Source: Kolteria novifilia
GTDB taxonomy: Bacteria > Planctomycetota > Planctomycetia > Kolteriales > Kolteriaceae
DNA length: 64,000 nt
Assembly: GCA_007748055.1 (NCBI GenBank)
Contig: CP036279.1
Coordinates: forward strand, 4,092,001-4,156,000
Direction: 5' to 3'
The notes under the pieces were generated by a model that worked only from the letters and a program-made list of their open reading frames with translations, searched no databases and was not told the DNA's origin. Shown here piece after piece: positions 34,169 through 42,980 of this stretch (position 1 is the stretch's first letter; each line of letters begins with the position of its first letter). The position numbers were made by a program, and so were the translations under genes.

Positions 34169-35455
34169 CTAGACCGAAGAGGATTCGAGGAGGATCGAGG
34201 CGGTCTCGGGATCGTAGACGCGGCTCGGCGTGACGATCCGCCAGTCGCTCAGCCGATCGAGGCTGTGCCAGTCGACATCGCCGCGAGCCATTCCCTCGAC
34301 AGACTTGGGGGTGCTCACCAACTCCGCGCGGATTCCTCCCGGACGAAGCTGCTTCACCTCGAACCAGAGGTGCTCGGTCCCGCCCCCCTCTTCGACTTGG
34401 TCGTAGGAGAGCTTGACCGCGAATCGCCAGTCCTCGGGATGCTTGCTCGCGAAGAGGAGCCCGAAGGTGCCCCACTGCTCATACGCGAGCCGCGCGGTCC
34501 GGTCGGTCTCCTGGGTCGATTTGAAGAGAATCGCTCCCGTCGAGACCAATTTGGTGAGCACTTCGAGCGGAGCCCCGGCGGCGCGAATTCCCCCCGCCTC
34601 GCCCGTGGCGTCGACCAGCACCGCTCGGTTTCCGGCGTGGGAGGGATCATCCTGGCGAAGACGCCAACCCCCGGTCGCCCGGGGAGCCATTGACGCCGCC
34701 ACGTCGTGCCAAGGACGCCAACGCAAGTTCATCGCACGCCCAATGAGGAACTCTTCCTCCGGTTCGGGCGTTCCGAACTCGATCCAAAGATCGGCGACCG
34801 ACTCGATCAGTTCCTTCGCGGCCCCCAACCGGCTCTTGGGAACGTCGAACATCTCCAAATCGGGAATGCCGGCTCGTTCCAGGCCATGAGTGTGAACCCA
34901 GTAGCGAAGTTCTCCATCGACCTCGCGATCGACGAGCTTGTGGATGCTGTAGAGGCTCGACGTTCGCGGGGGAACGTTCGCCGACGCCAGCGACCGCACA
35001 TCCTCGATCGCTCGATAGACCAGCGAGTTGGCGTCCCCCACGACGGGGGCCCAACCGCGCGAGATCTCATCGCACAACCGCAGTTGCAGTTGGTAGTCGA
35101 TGGTCGGCTGTTTGGGTGACAGTGGGCCCTCCAACCCGACCAACCAGCGCGTCGATCGCGCCAGGGTCTGCTGTTCGGGGGATCGCCAACGAACGTCGCC
35201 AACAAAGTTCCAGTGCGCGTCAATCGCTGGCTCGCACCAAATCAAATAGTCGGTCGGACGCTCCGCGGGCTGATACCAGAAGCTCCAAAGCGTCTCTTCG
35301 GCGGCACTAGGCTCGCTGTCGGAGACGGCTCGGCCGGCTTCTCCCAAGCGTACTCGTATTTCCTCGGCCATCGGTGGTTCCTCTCCCGGCCACAAAATAA
35401 GTAGGCTGGAGGGAGGAATGACCGGATCACAGAGGCGTGTTGTCGTCTCAGTCAT
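34169..35455 (-). CDS. Uncharacterised protein with DUF2314/DUF4026-like C-terminus
   Basis: This is a soluble 428-residue protein of unknown function. The last ~110 residues contain HLWFEVKQLRPGGIRAELVS, GMARGDVDWHSLDRLSDWRI and similar strings that fit the DUF2314/DUF4026 group, found in proteins related to toxin-immunity-like or uncharacterised cytosolic proteins. The central part (YSIHKLVDREVDGELRYWVH, GIPDLEMFDVPKS) resembles the DUF4026 body. There is no signal peptide or membrane span. The ATG at 35455 is chosen over the open-frame start at 35512. The family name is a recollection and should be confirmed by profile search. Confidence 0.7.
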   Translation of the reverse strand: MTETTTRLCDPVIPPSSLLILWPGEEPPMAEEIRVRLGEAGRAVSDSEPSAAEETLWSFWYQPAERPTDYLIWCEPAIDAHWNFVGDVRWRSPEQQTLARSTRWLVGLEGPLSPKQPTIDYQLQLRLCDEISRGWAPVVGDANSLVYRAIEDVRSLASANVPPRTSSLYSIHKLVDREVDGELRYWVHTHGLERAGIPDLEMFDVPKSRLGAAKELIESVADLWIEFGTPEPEEEFLIGRAMNLRWRPWHDVAASMAPRATGGWRLRQDDPSHAGNRAVLVDATGEAGGIRAAGAPLEVLTKLVSTGAILFKSTQETDRTARLAYEQWGTFGLLFASKHPEDWRFAVKLSYDQVEEGGGTEHLWFEVKQLRPGGIRAELVSTPKSVEGMARGDVDWHSLDRLSDWRIVTPSRVYDPETASILLESSSV

Positions 35456-35835
35456 GTGGCGATCGGTCGGTGGTGCTTCGTGTCCCAGGTGGCACGCAAG
35501 ACTACCACGCATGCCTCGGATCTATAGGACAACGGGGTCGGTTTTTGATGGACGAGCATGACGCTCCTCCTTACAGCCGCTTCAAATGCCCCAAGCTGAC
35601 GAGCGGGGCGTCGGGCCGGCAACCACATGTCGACAATGTCGCTGGCGGCTTGCCAAACCGTGGAAGGGTTTGGGAATATGAGGATGAAAGGTGTTCGACC
35701 GCTCACGCCATCGACGCGCTCTCGGCCCCTTCCCGGTCGAGGCGTTTCGCCCCAACCTGCCGACATGACGCTGTCAGTCGCTCCCCGACCAGCCCGACGC
35801 GCCCTGCATCTTCCGAATCGTGGGGGGAGGCTCGC
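35456..35835 (+). other. Divergent intergenic region, no gene seen
   Basis: The 380 bp between two divergent genes have weak coding character in all frames. The only notable feature is the strong ribosome-binding site GGGGGGAGG (35822-35830) of the downstream gene. No repeat or RNA gene was recognised. Confidence 0.5.
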
Positions 35836-37413
35836 ATGACCTCCGTCTTCACCGAGTTCGAACGGCTCAACGGAACGACGTGGCTCTACCTGTCGTTCAT
35901 CTTGATGGTCACCGTCTACTTCAGATTCCCCAGGTTCTTCAGCCTCCGCAACTGGGATCTCGTCACTCTCTTCCTCTTCGTGCCGGGGCTCTTGGCAACG
36001 ACGACGGGAGCGAATTTCTTCCTGCGGCCTCCCGACGAGGGGGCGATCTCCCCCTCCACCATCGAATCGGTGATGCGCGTCGTCCACCAGGGCTATCTCT
36101 GGCTCTTCGCGGTGACCGGCTACTTCCTCGCCCGCTCGCTCTTCGACCTCTTGCTCGTGCGGCGTCCCCGAATCGAGCCAAACCTCAACCTCTCGGGACT
36201 CGCCTGTTTGGCCGTCGCCCTTTTTGGCTTCATGACCTACGAGATCATGGTGAAGGCCCCCGATCCCTCCGGCCGAGCCAGCGCCCTGGAGGCGGCGCGA
36301 CTGCTTGGGGTCTCCGACGAAGAGAGTGAGGACGAGACCAAGGCGGCGAAGAAGCCGGACGAGCCCGGCGTGTCCACGAAGGATTCCCCTTCCGAGAAGC
36401 CGATCGCCCCAAAAGCGACTTCCGCCGACGATTCCACGCCCCCCGAAAAGGACAAGGCCGAAGAGCCGGACGACGTCGCCAAGGAGGTCGAGGAATCCAA
36501 CGACCTTGCCCAAAAGGTCGAGGAATCCAACGACCTCGCCCAAAAGGTCGAAGTTCCGATCAGCAATGGAGAATCGTCCCACCCGGCGGTGTCGATCCTG
36601 ATGCGGCCGGTCGTCGCCGGCGTCAAATCGGTGGCCGACCAAATTCCCAGTGAAGAAGCGGTGACCCGTTTTCAGCTCGAGGTCGCCGTCGCGCGGGGAA
36701 CGGTCCTCTCCTGCCACGTGCTCGTCTTGTTGGCCCTCGTCCTGATCGGCAGCCAACACTTCAACAGCGTCTCCACCGGCATGGGGATGGCGACGCTCTA
36801 CCTGATGCTTCCGCTCACGGCGATTAACATCGAGAAACTCGACCACCTCCTGCCGGCGGTCTTCATCGTCTGGGCGGTCTACTGGTTTCGCTACCCGATT
36901 ATCAGTGGATCCCTCTTCGGACTCGCGGGCGTCTTCTTCTATCCCCTCTTTCTGGTCCCGCTGTGGATCGGCTTCTACGGCCGGGCGGGCGGCAAGCGTT
37001 TCCTCATCGCTTTCCTCATCGCCAGCGCCGCCTTGTGGATCGCGATCTGGTTTCTCGACCCGGTTCGCTCGTTCCTCGAAGTTTGGATCTCGTCGGTGGT
37101 GTGGAAAGCGTGGTACTTCCAACCGTCCCCGAACTCCTTCTGGAGTTCGTCGACGCACTGGTATCGGCTACCGATCTTCGTCCTGTTCGTCTTCATGTTC
37201 ATCGCCCTCGGCTTCTGGCCGAAGGAGAAGAATCTCGCCGACCTGATCGCTCTGTCGACCGCGTTGATCCTGGCGCTTCAGTTTTGGTACGCCGATCGCG
37301 GTGGGACCTACATCCACTGGTACCTTCCGCTGCTGCTCTTGATGATTTTTCGTCCCAACCTTTCAAACATCTTGGCCCCGACCTACCCCCCGTCGGCCAA
37401 ACCAACGACGTAG
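35836..37413 (+). CDS. Multi-pass membrane protein of unknown function
   Basis: This 525-residue protein has an N-terminal block of about four spans (TWLYLSFILMVTVYF onward). A ~140-residue acidic hydrophilic loop rich in Glu, Lys, Pro and Ser follows (about residues 155-280), then a C-terminal block of about eight spans. The loop contains a perfect protein duplication, VEESNDLAQK twice in tandem, encoded by 30-bp units at 36487-36546. No family is recognised; the layout could fit a membrane glycosyltransferase-like or envelope protein. The frame is open back to 35437, but ATG 35836 has an excellent ribosome-binding site and begins the first conserved-looking helix. Confidence 0.82.
   Translation: MTSVFTEFERLNGTTWLYLSFILMVTVYFRFPRFFSLRNWDLVTLFLFVPGLLATTTGANFFLRPPDEGAISPSTIESVMRVVHQGYLWLFAVTGYFLARSLFDLLLVRRPRIEPNLNLSGLACLAVALFGFMTYEIMVKAPDPSGRASALEAARLLGVSDEESEDETKAAKKPDEPGVSTKDSPSEKPIAPKATSADDSTPPEKDKAEEPDDVAKEVEESNDLAQKVEESNDLAQKVEVPISNGESSHPAVSILMRPVVAGVKSVADQIPSEEAVTRFQLEVAVARGTVLSCHVLVLLALVLIGSQHFNSVSTGMGMATLYLMLPLTAINIEKLDHLLPAVFIVWAVYWFRYPIISGSLFGLAGVFFYPLFLVPLWIGFYGRAGGKRFLIAFLIASAALWIAIWFLDPVRSFLEVWISSVVWKAWYFQPSPNSFWSSSTHWYRLPIFVLFVFMFIALGFWPKEKNLADLIALSTALILALQFWYADRGGTYIHWYLPLLLLMIFRPNLSNILAPTYPPSAKPTT
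36487..36546 (+). repeat. In-frame 30-bp tandem duplication inside a CDS
   Basis: Two 30-bp units differ at one third-codon position and each encode VEESNDLAQK in the acidic loop of the membrane protein. Related codons precede them, so slippage within a low-complexity loop is the simplest source. Confidence 0.85.
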
Positions 37414-37449
37414 CAAGTCTCCTTCCTTGTTCCCAAGGACAGTTCTGGG

Positions 37450-37537
37450 TGCCATGCTCACGCTTGCGTGGGCATGCGACGAGGACACACGCTTGCGTGG
37501 GCATGCGACGGGGACACATGCTTGCGTGGGCATGACC
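37450..37537 (+). repeat. Tandem 29-bp palindrome-containing repeat, about three units
   Basis: Units start at 37460, 37489 and 37518. Each contains ACGCTTGCGTGGGCATGC followed by GACGRGGACAC; the last unit is truncated. A GTGCCATGCTC lead-in precedes the array. The CCCACGC/GCGTGGG arms recur in degraded form at about 3950, 26690, 45630 and 61530. The rest of the 342-bp gap (37414-37755) shows no gene. Confidence 0.85.
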
Positions 37538-37755
37538 AAAGAGACATTCGTTGTGCCAACGCATTGATTCAAACGAAAACGCGCCCCCGCAAACGTTGAC
37601 GCGACCGTTGGTTTTCGTTCACTCGTTGGCTTTCCTCGAACAGACTCCTCCTCGACGCAATCGCGACCCTGTCTTGTCTTTGAGCGCTGGGCTCGGTAGC
37701 CTTTGAGGACCGACCGGGAGGGATTCCCGGGAAAACACCTCGAGGGATATGATCC

Positions 37756-39426
37756 ATGCGTCCGAGTTTCCGAACGCTCTGCCTCGTCACCATGCTGGCC
37801 GCGCAGGGCCTCTTCGCACCGATTGCTCAAGCCCAGGACCAACCAAAGCCGCTCGCCACCGCGTCGGTGCAGAGCCTCGTGACCTTCAAGGAGCAGTTCA
37901 AGTTCCTGCTCAATCTCGGCGATGCTCCCGACTTGGCCGAACAGGTCGAGAGCTTCATGTCCTTCGGGGTCATCGAGCGGGGAATCGGTCTCGATACCAA
38001 ACGTCCCTTCGGCATTTCCGTCTGGATGGACAAGGATCGCCCCGATGGTCGCATCTGGGTGCCGATCAAGGCGGGTGGTCAAGCGGAGAACATGTTCAAG
38101 AGCCTCCCGATGCGTCCACAGAAGGGAGCGACCGGCATCTACCAACTGCTGCTGCCTCCCCCCTTCCCGCCGCTCTTTGTCAAGTTTGGCGAGCAGTGGG
38201 CCTACGGAGCTCTCTCCCCAAAGACGTTGATCCCCATGGACGGCATCAATCCGCTGCCGATGCTCAAGGAGCGTCTCGGCAAGGACGACATCGAAGTGAG
38301 CTTCGACCTAAGCGCCGTTCCCGCCCCGTTGATGGAGCAGTTTCAGCAGGGCTTTGAAATGGGGCTCAAGGAGAAAGTCGAGGAGTTCGAGCCCAAGAGG
38401 CCGGGCGAGAGCGAGATCTCTTTCCGGGCACGGCAGCTCGGTTTGCAAACCTTCATCACCACGATGAAGATGCTCGTCTCCCAAGGCCAGAAGCTTCGTC
38501 TCTTCTATCGTCTCGCGCCGGCGACGCAGTCGCTCGACTTCGGCGTGGACCTTTCCGCCAAGCCGGGAACTCCGCTGGCGACCGGTTTCGAGTTGCTGCA
38601 CGCCTTTCACGGCCGCTTCTCGGGCGTCAAGAACGAAGCGGCCCCGATGGCGTTCATGGTCGGCGTGCCGATCCAGGGCCCCCTTCGCGAACTCTCGCTG
38701 CTGTTGATCGACGAGGCGAAGAGAAAAGCGGACGAGGAAGCGGCGAAACCCAACGGCGCCACGATGGCGCAGCAAGTCCGCACCCTCCTGGGCCCGCTGC
38801 AAAAGACCGTCGATGAAGGACGCTTCGATCTGCGGCTCACCGTCGGCGGCAAGCAAGACAAGCCGAACATCGGGGTCTTTGTCGGTGTTGCGGAGAGTCG
38901 GACCTTCGTGAAGGTCTTTGCCGACATCATCAAGCAGGAGAATTCGCCCCAAACCAAGACGATCAACCAACAGCAGGACGGCTTCGAGGTCTTCGTCTCC
39001 ACGGAGTTCCAAGCCGCCCCCGAGGGCAAGGGCCTGGAGAAGTTCCAAGTCGGGCTGGCCGGGAACGAAAAGACGCTCCTCTTCTTCACCGGACAGGCCG
39101 ACGCGCTGACCCAGATCAAGCAGATGATCGCCGAGTTCCAAGCCCAGCAGAAGCCCTCCTCGACCCCGTTGGTCGAGTTTCAGATGGACTTGCGTAGCTT
39201 CACCAAGCAAGTCGGTTGGGATCGAGCCGAGATGGACCCGCAGATGCAGCAGATCATGACCGACGCGGTCAACCGAAAGGACCTCGACCCGATCGTCTCG
39301 CTCGCCCTCCACGCGACCCCCACCGGCTTGCAACTCCGGCTTCACGGCGGCGGCGTCGCCCTCGCCTTCCTCGCCAAGAACTTCGCCATCGGCTTCCGAG
39401 AAGGAATGGGCAATGCTGGGCAGTAG
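37756..39426 (+). CDS. Exported protein of unknown function, tandem paralogue A
   Basis: This 556-residue protein has a signal peptide (LVTMLAAQGLFAPIAQAQ, about residues 9-27) and a mostly soluble periplasmic body. No characterised family is recognised. The mature start TASVQSLVTFKEQFKFLLNLGDAPDLAEQ is closely matched by the next gene (TAKSLQTFKDQASYLLKLGD), as are GVIERGIGLDTKRPFG and VGVPIQGPLREL. Neighbouring genes thus arose by duplication. The region after about residue 350 contains alternating strand and helix predicted by eye. The ATG at 37756 starts the signal peptide directly. The end overlaps the next start by 14 bp. Confidence 0.85.
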   Translation: MRPSFRTLCLVTMLAAQGLFAPIAQAQDQPKPLATASVQSLVTFKEQFKFLLNLGDAPDLAEQVESFMSFGVIERGIGLDTKRPFGISVWMDKDRPDGRIWVPIKAGGQAENMFKSLPMRPQKGATGIYQLLLPPPFPPLFVKFGEQWAYGALSPKTLIPMDGINPLPMLKERLGKDDIEVSFDLSAVPAPLMEQFQQGFEMGLKEKVEEFEPKRPGESEISFRARQLGLQTFITTMKMLVSQGQKLRLFYRLAPATQSLDFGVDLSAKPGTPLATGFELLHAFHGRFSGVKNEAAPMAFMVGVPIQGPLRELSLLLIDEAKRKADEEAAKPNGATMAQQVRTLLGPLQKTVDEGRFDLRLTVGGKQDKPNIGVFVGVAESRTFVKVFADIIKQENSPQTKTINQQQDGFEVFVSTEFQAAPEGKGLEKFQVGLAGNEKTLLFFTGQADALTQIKQMIAEFQAQQKPSSTPLVEFQMDLRSFTKQVGWDRAEMDPQMQQIMTDAVNRKDLDPIVSLALHATPTGLQLRLHGGGVALAFLAKNFAIGFREGMGNAGQ

Positions 39427-41119
39427 ACCGCTAGGACGCTATCGTCGCGTCATTGCTGTTTTCACAATCCTCGTTGCCGGTGGCACCAGCATCGGCGACG
39501 ACAATCCCCCCGGTCCCGACGCGCCGATCCTGACGGTGACCGCCAAGAGCCTGCAAACCTTCAAGGATCAAGCCAGCTATCTGCTCAAGCTCGGCGATCG
39601 TCCCGATTTGGCCCAGCAGCTTGACGCGATCATGTCCCTTGGCGTGGCCGAACGTGCGTTCGGTGTCGATACCAAGCGGCCGCTCGGCGCGACATTTCGT
39701 TTTGAGGACAAGACGTCCGTCGCGCGGCTCCTCGTTCCGGTTGCCGACGAAGGCCAGGCGCTACGACTGCTTGAGAGTCTTCCCTCCAAGCCAAGAGAGA
39801 TCGGAAAGGGAATCTTCAGCCTCTCGCCACCGCGTCCCTTGCCAGAGATCTACTTTCGTCTGGGGAAGGGCTGGCTGGTCGCGGCCACGACAGTGAAGGC
39901 TTCGAAGTTGCCTTCCGAGGATCCCAACGAGGACTTGCTCACTCGCGTCGGTGATGCGGACTTGGTGGCAACGCTCGACATTCAAGCCGCCCCGGAGTGG
40001 GCCAGAGAGGACATCGTCCATCGCGCGGAGCAGGTATTTGCCAAAGCCATCAATAGCTTTGGTCGTCCGCCGTCACCGCTTGAGCTTCTGGGAATGGCGC
40101 TGCTAACGGCGCAAATGAACTACGGAGTCGACTTTCTGCGCGCGGGAGACGAGATTCGTCTCGCGTACCGCTTCGACCAGGAGAATGGGAACATTGCCCT
40201 CACGATCGACGCGACGGCATTGGACGAATTTCGATACGCCGAGTTCATCAAGACACTCGACAACACGCAAGGGCGTTTGACGCACCTTTTGGATGAAGCG
40301 ACACCCTTCGCCCTAGTGGTTGGCGTCCCCGTGAAGGGACCGATCAAGGAGGGATTGATCAACCTCGACGCCTTCCTCCAAAGTGACGCCAAGCACTCTC
40401 GCCAGTTGGCGGAGGAGAGAAAGGACGCCCGACGCCAGTCGACTCTCACCACATGGGCGCAGATTGTCCAGATCTACTCCGATCTCGTGCAGGATCGCAT
40501 GAAGGCGGGAACTGTGGACTTCGCGTTCCTCGTCGATGGCGAGAACGGAAAATTGGAGTACAGTTCCGTTCTTGAAACCTCACGTGGCCGAGAGTTCGCA
40601 ACCCAATTCAGCGAAACCTACGATGCCTACTTCCGCAGCCGAATCGACGAGTATGCTCCAAGGAAAGCGACCGAACATCGCGAATTCTTCGTTCGACAAC
40701 ACCGGCCAATCGAGCGCGAGATCGATGAATATTACGTCGACGATTTCGCCACGGCGGGATCGGAAACGAAGCTCATCCACGTTCACGTCTGCGATGATGG
40801 AGCGCTAGCCATCCAGGAACAGATCAACTTTCTTCATGAAGTCTCGCCACGAAAGTCCGACGCCATCGTTCGTCTCCACGTTGATGTCTCGGCGCTATGC
40901 TACGCGCTGGGGTTCATGAATCCCGAGACCATTTGGCGCCTCAAAGACATGGACAATAGGATTAGGACCGTCATGGCGCGACGGGACCTCGACTTCAAGC
41001 TCGATGCCTCGATTCGCGGCCACGAAGGGGGCCTTCGCCTGGTGATTGATGCAAACAAGGGCGTCTTGGCGTTGATCGGCAGAGCATTGACCATCCAACT
41101 TGGCGAAGCTGGCCGATAA
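39413..41119 (+). CDS. Exported protein of unknown function, tandem paralogue B
   Basis: This 568-residue protein has a signal-like N-terminus (VIAVFTILVAGGTSIG) and a body related to the preceding gene. Shared blocks include LKLGDRPDLAQQLDAIMSLG, GVDTKRPLG and VVGVPVKGPIKEGL. The C-terminal third diverges from its neighbour, is more charged (SRIDEYAPRKATEHREFFVRQH) and has somewhat lower GC, so the copies may be under different constraint. It begins inside the 3' end of paralogue A (14-bp overlap), suggesting translational coupling and matched expression. Function is unknown; a pair forming a heteromer is possible. Confidence 0.83.
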   Translation: MLGSRPLGRYRRVIAVFTILVAGGTSIGDDNPPGPDAPILTVTAKSLQTFKDQASYLLKLGDRPDLAQQLDAIMSLGVAERAFGVDTKRPLGATFRFEDKTSVARLLVPVADEGQALRLLESLPSKPREIGKGIFSLSPPRPLPEIYFRLGKGWLVAATTVKASKLPSEDPNEDLLTRVGDADLVATLDIQAAPEWAREDIVHRAEQVFAKAINSFGRPPSPLELLGMALLTAQMNYGVDFLRAGDEIRLAYRFDQENGNIALTIDATALDEFRYAEFIKTLDNTQGRLTHLLDEATPFALVVGVPVKGPIKEGLINLDAFLQSDAKHSRQLAEERKDARRQSTLTTWAQIVQIYSDLVQDRMKAGTVDFAFLVDGENGKLEYSSVLETSRGREFATQFSETYDAYFRSRIDEYAPRKATEHREFFVRQHRPIEREIDEYYVDDFATAGSETKLIHVHVCDDGALAIQEQINFLHEVSPRKSDAIVRLHVDVSALCYALGFMNPETIWRLKDMDNRIRTVMARRDLDFKLDASIRGHEGGLRLVIDANKGVLALIGRALTIQLGEAGR

Positions 41120-41152
41120 CCATCCCGTGCAACATGTGGAGCGACGTCCTAC

Positions 41153-42868
41153 TCACCCTTTCTTCGGGGGTGTCTTCTTCGAGACGTTGGCGGTGGTGAT
41201 TTTACTCGGGGGGAGAGCGGCGCGGGATTTGGAGACGTCGGGATCCTCGGCGCCGCTGGCGCCGCGATCCTTGAAGCCGTTGTCGGCGTTGAAATCGCCG
41301 ATCAACTCGCTGGCCCAGTCCTCGAGCTCCGCGTCGCTGATCTTCTGGTTGCGGTCGATCTCGAGCTGGAACGGCTCGGAACCCTTCACCGCGGCCTCGA
41401 CGAAGATCCGACCATCCCGCCGGTACGCGAAGGTAATCGTCACCGGCCAGTCGGCGGGCAAGTTCTTCGGCAACCCCACCAAACGGCACTCGCCGATCAG
41501 CGCGCAGTCCTCCGGCGAGTGCGACTCCCCTTCGACGATCTGGAAGAAAATCTTCGACTGTCCGGTCGATTTCGTGCGGAATACCTTACTGTTTGAGTGC
41601 GGAATGGGCGTGTTTTTGGGAATAATGACCGACACTTTGCGCCGATTCGTCTTCCGATCCCAGCCCACGACTCCCATCGAGTGCGAGTTGACATCGGTGA
41701 TCTTCGCGAGCAGCTTCTTCTGGCGAACCTTCTCGGTGATCTCGGTCGACTCCTCCGACCCCCAGAGCATCTGAGCGTAGAGGGCCGCTCCCTGGGCCAC
41801 CGCGAGATCGGGCGAGACCGTTCGGCTCGGTTCGATCCCGGTCAGGTCCACGAGCATGTCGTGCACCATCGGCATCCGCGAAGAGCCCCCCACCAGCAGG
41901 ATCGCGTCCATCTTGTCCCAATCCATCTTCGCTTCCATCATTACCAGCTCGCACGTCAGCCGGGTCCGTCCAAGTAGATCGGCGGTGATGGAACGAAAGT
42001 GATCGCGGGTGATGTCCCCGTTGAGCTTCTTCCCCTGGTAGTTGAGCCGTAGCGTCGAGCGTTCGCGCTGACTGAGGGTCCTCTTCAAATCCTCGACTTG
42101 CTGCGTCAGGTCCGCCATCACCTCGGCATCCTCCGCGAGGTTCAACTCGAACTCCGCATGAAATGCCTGGATCGCGTCCTTGACCAGCCGCATGTCCCAG
42201 TCCTTGCCGCCGAGCTGGACGTCGCCGTCGCAGACGAGGGCCTGGAAATGGCGGTCCTTGATCCGCATCAGGGTGACGTCGAAGGTGCCGCCGCCCAAGT
42301 CGTAGACGAGGAGGTGAAACTGTCCGGGGATCTTGGTCTGAACTTGGGAGATCTCCGCCTTCTCGGTGAAAGCGCCCATTTCGAACCCGAACGCCAGCGC
42401 CGCGGCGGTTGGCTCGTTGAGGAGTTCGACTTGCTCAAGACCCGCCATGTGGGCGGCGTCGATCGTCGCTTTACGCCTCGGCTCGTTGAAGTAGGCCGGC
42501 ACCGTGACGACCGCCCGTTTGAACGGTCCGACGCTGGCTTGGGCATCCTCGATGAGCCGGTGGAGAATGACGCCGGAGATCGCCGAGGGAGGAAGCTTCT
42601 TGTCGCGAATCGGCTTGTGGTAGAACTCCTTGCCCATCTCGCGTTTGACGAGATCGACCATGTGCTCGGGATCGGAAAGACCCGCCTTGAGGGCTTCCTT
42701 ACCGACGATCGCCGGTCCCTTTTCCTCAAAGTAGACCACGCTCGGGGTGGTGAGATCGCCGTCGCCGTTCTGGAGACAGGAAGGCCGACCGTGGGGGTCG
42801 ATCGTCGCCACCGCACAGTAGGTGGTTCCCAAGTCGATGCCAATCAGTGGGCCATCCTGATCGGGCAT
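41153..42868 (-). CDS. Divergent Hsp70 (DnaK-like) protein
   Basis: The Hsp70 ATPase fold is clear: phosphate-1 motif GIDLGTTYCAVATIDPHG, VVTVPAYFNEPRRKAT, LNEPTAAALAFGF, phosphate-2 DLGGGTFDVTL, and LLVGGSSRMPMV. The ~170-residue region after about 400 has a beta-type substrate-domain core, but the helical lid is short and the end is a Lys/Pro/Ser-rich tail. At 571 residues it is shorter than DnaK (about 640). No dnaJ or grpE is adjacent, so it is probably a specialised paralogue, not the main chaperone. The start ATG 42868 has GGGAGA eight bases upstream; ATG 42883 is the alternative. Confidence 0.9.
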   Translation of the reverse strand: MPDQDGPLIGIDLGTTYCAVATIDPHGRPSCLQNGDGDLTTPSVVYFEEKGPAIVGKEALKAGLSDPEHMVDLVKREMGKEFYHKPIRDKKLPPSAISGVILHRLIEDAQASVGPFKRAVVTVPAYFNEPRRKATIDAAHMAGLEQVELLNEPTAAALAFGFEMGAFTEKAEISQVQTKIPGQFHLLVYDLGGGTFDVTLMRIKDRHFQALVCDGDVQLGGKDWDMRLVKDAIQAFHAEFELNLAEDAEVMADLTQQVEDLKRTLSQRERSTLRLNYQGKKLNGDITRDHFRSITADLLGRTRLTCELVMMEAKMDWDKMDAILLVGGSSRMPMVHDMLVDLTGIEPSRTVSPDLAVAQGAALYAQMLWGSEESTEITEKVRQKKLLAKITDVNSHSMGVVGWDRKTNRRKVSVIIPKNTPIPHSNSKVFRTKSTGQSKIFFQIVEGESHSPEDCALIGECRLVGLPKNLPADWPVTITFAYRRDGRIFVEAAVKGSEPFQLEIDRNQKISDAELEDWASELIGDFNADNGFKDRGASGAEDPDVSKSRAALPPSKITTANVSKKTPPKKG

Positions 42869-42980
42869 GCAGCGGTCTCCCATGAGAGATGGAATCGTCG
42901 GAAAAGTACCAGCAAGCAGCTTACCGCCGAAGGGATTCGCGTCAATGCAACCCGTCCGGTCCCCCAGGGAGCCAAAGGGG

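Noticed and set aside
34169-35455. Polymorphic-toxin immunity protein suggested by DUF2314-like end
   Set aside because: No adjacent toxin gene; the family link alone does not support that role.
37756-41119. Toxin-antitoxin or secretion-system pair
   Set aside because: Both proteins are over 550 residues with signal peptides and are related to each other; no toxin or secretion motif was seen.
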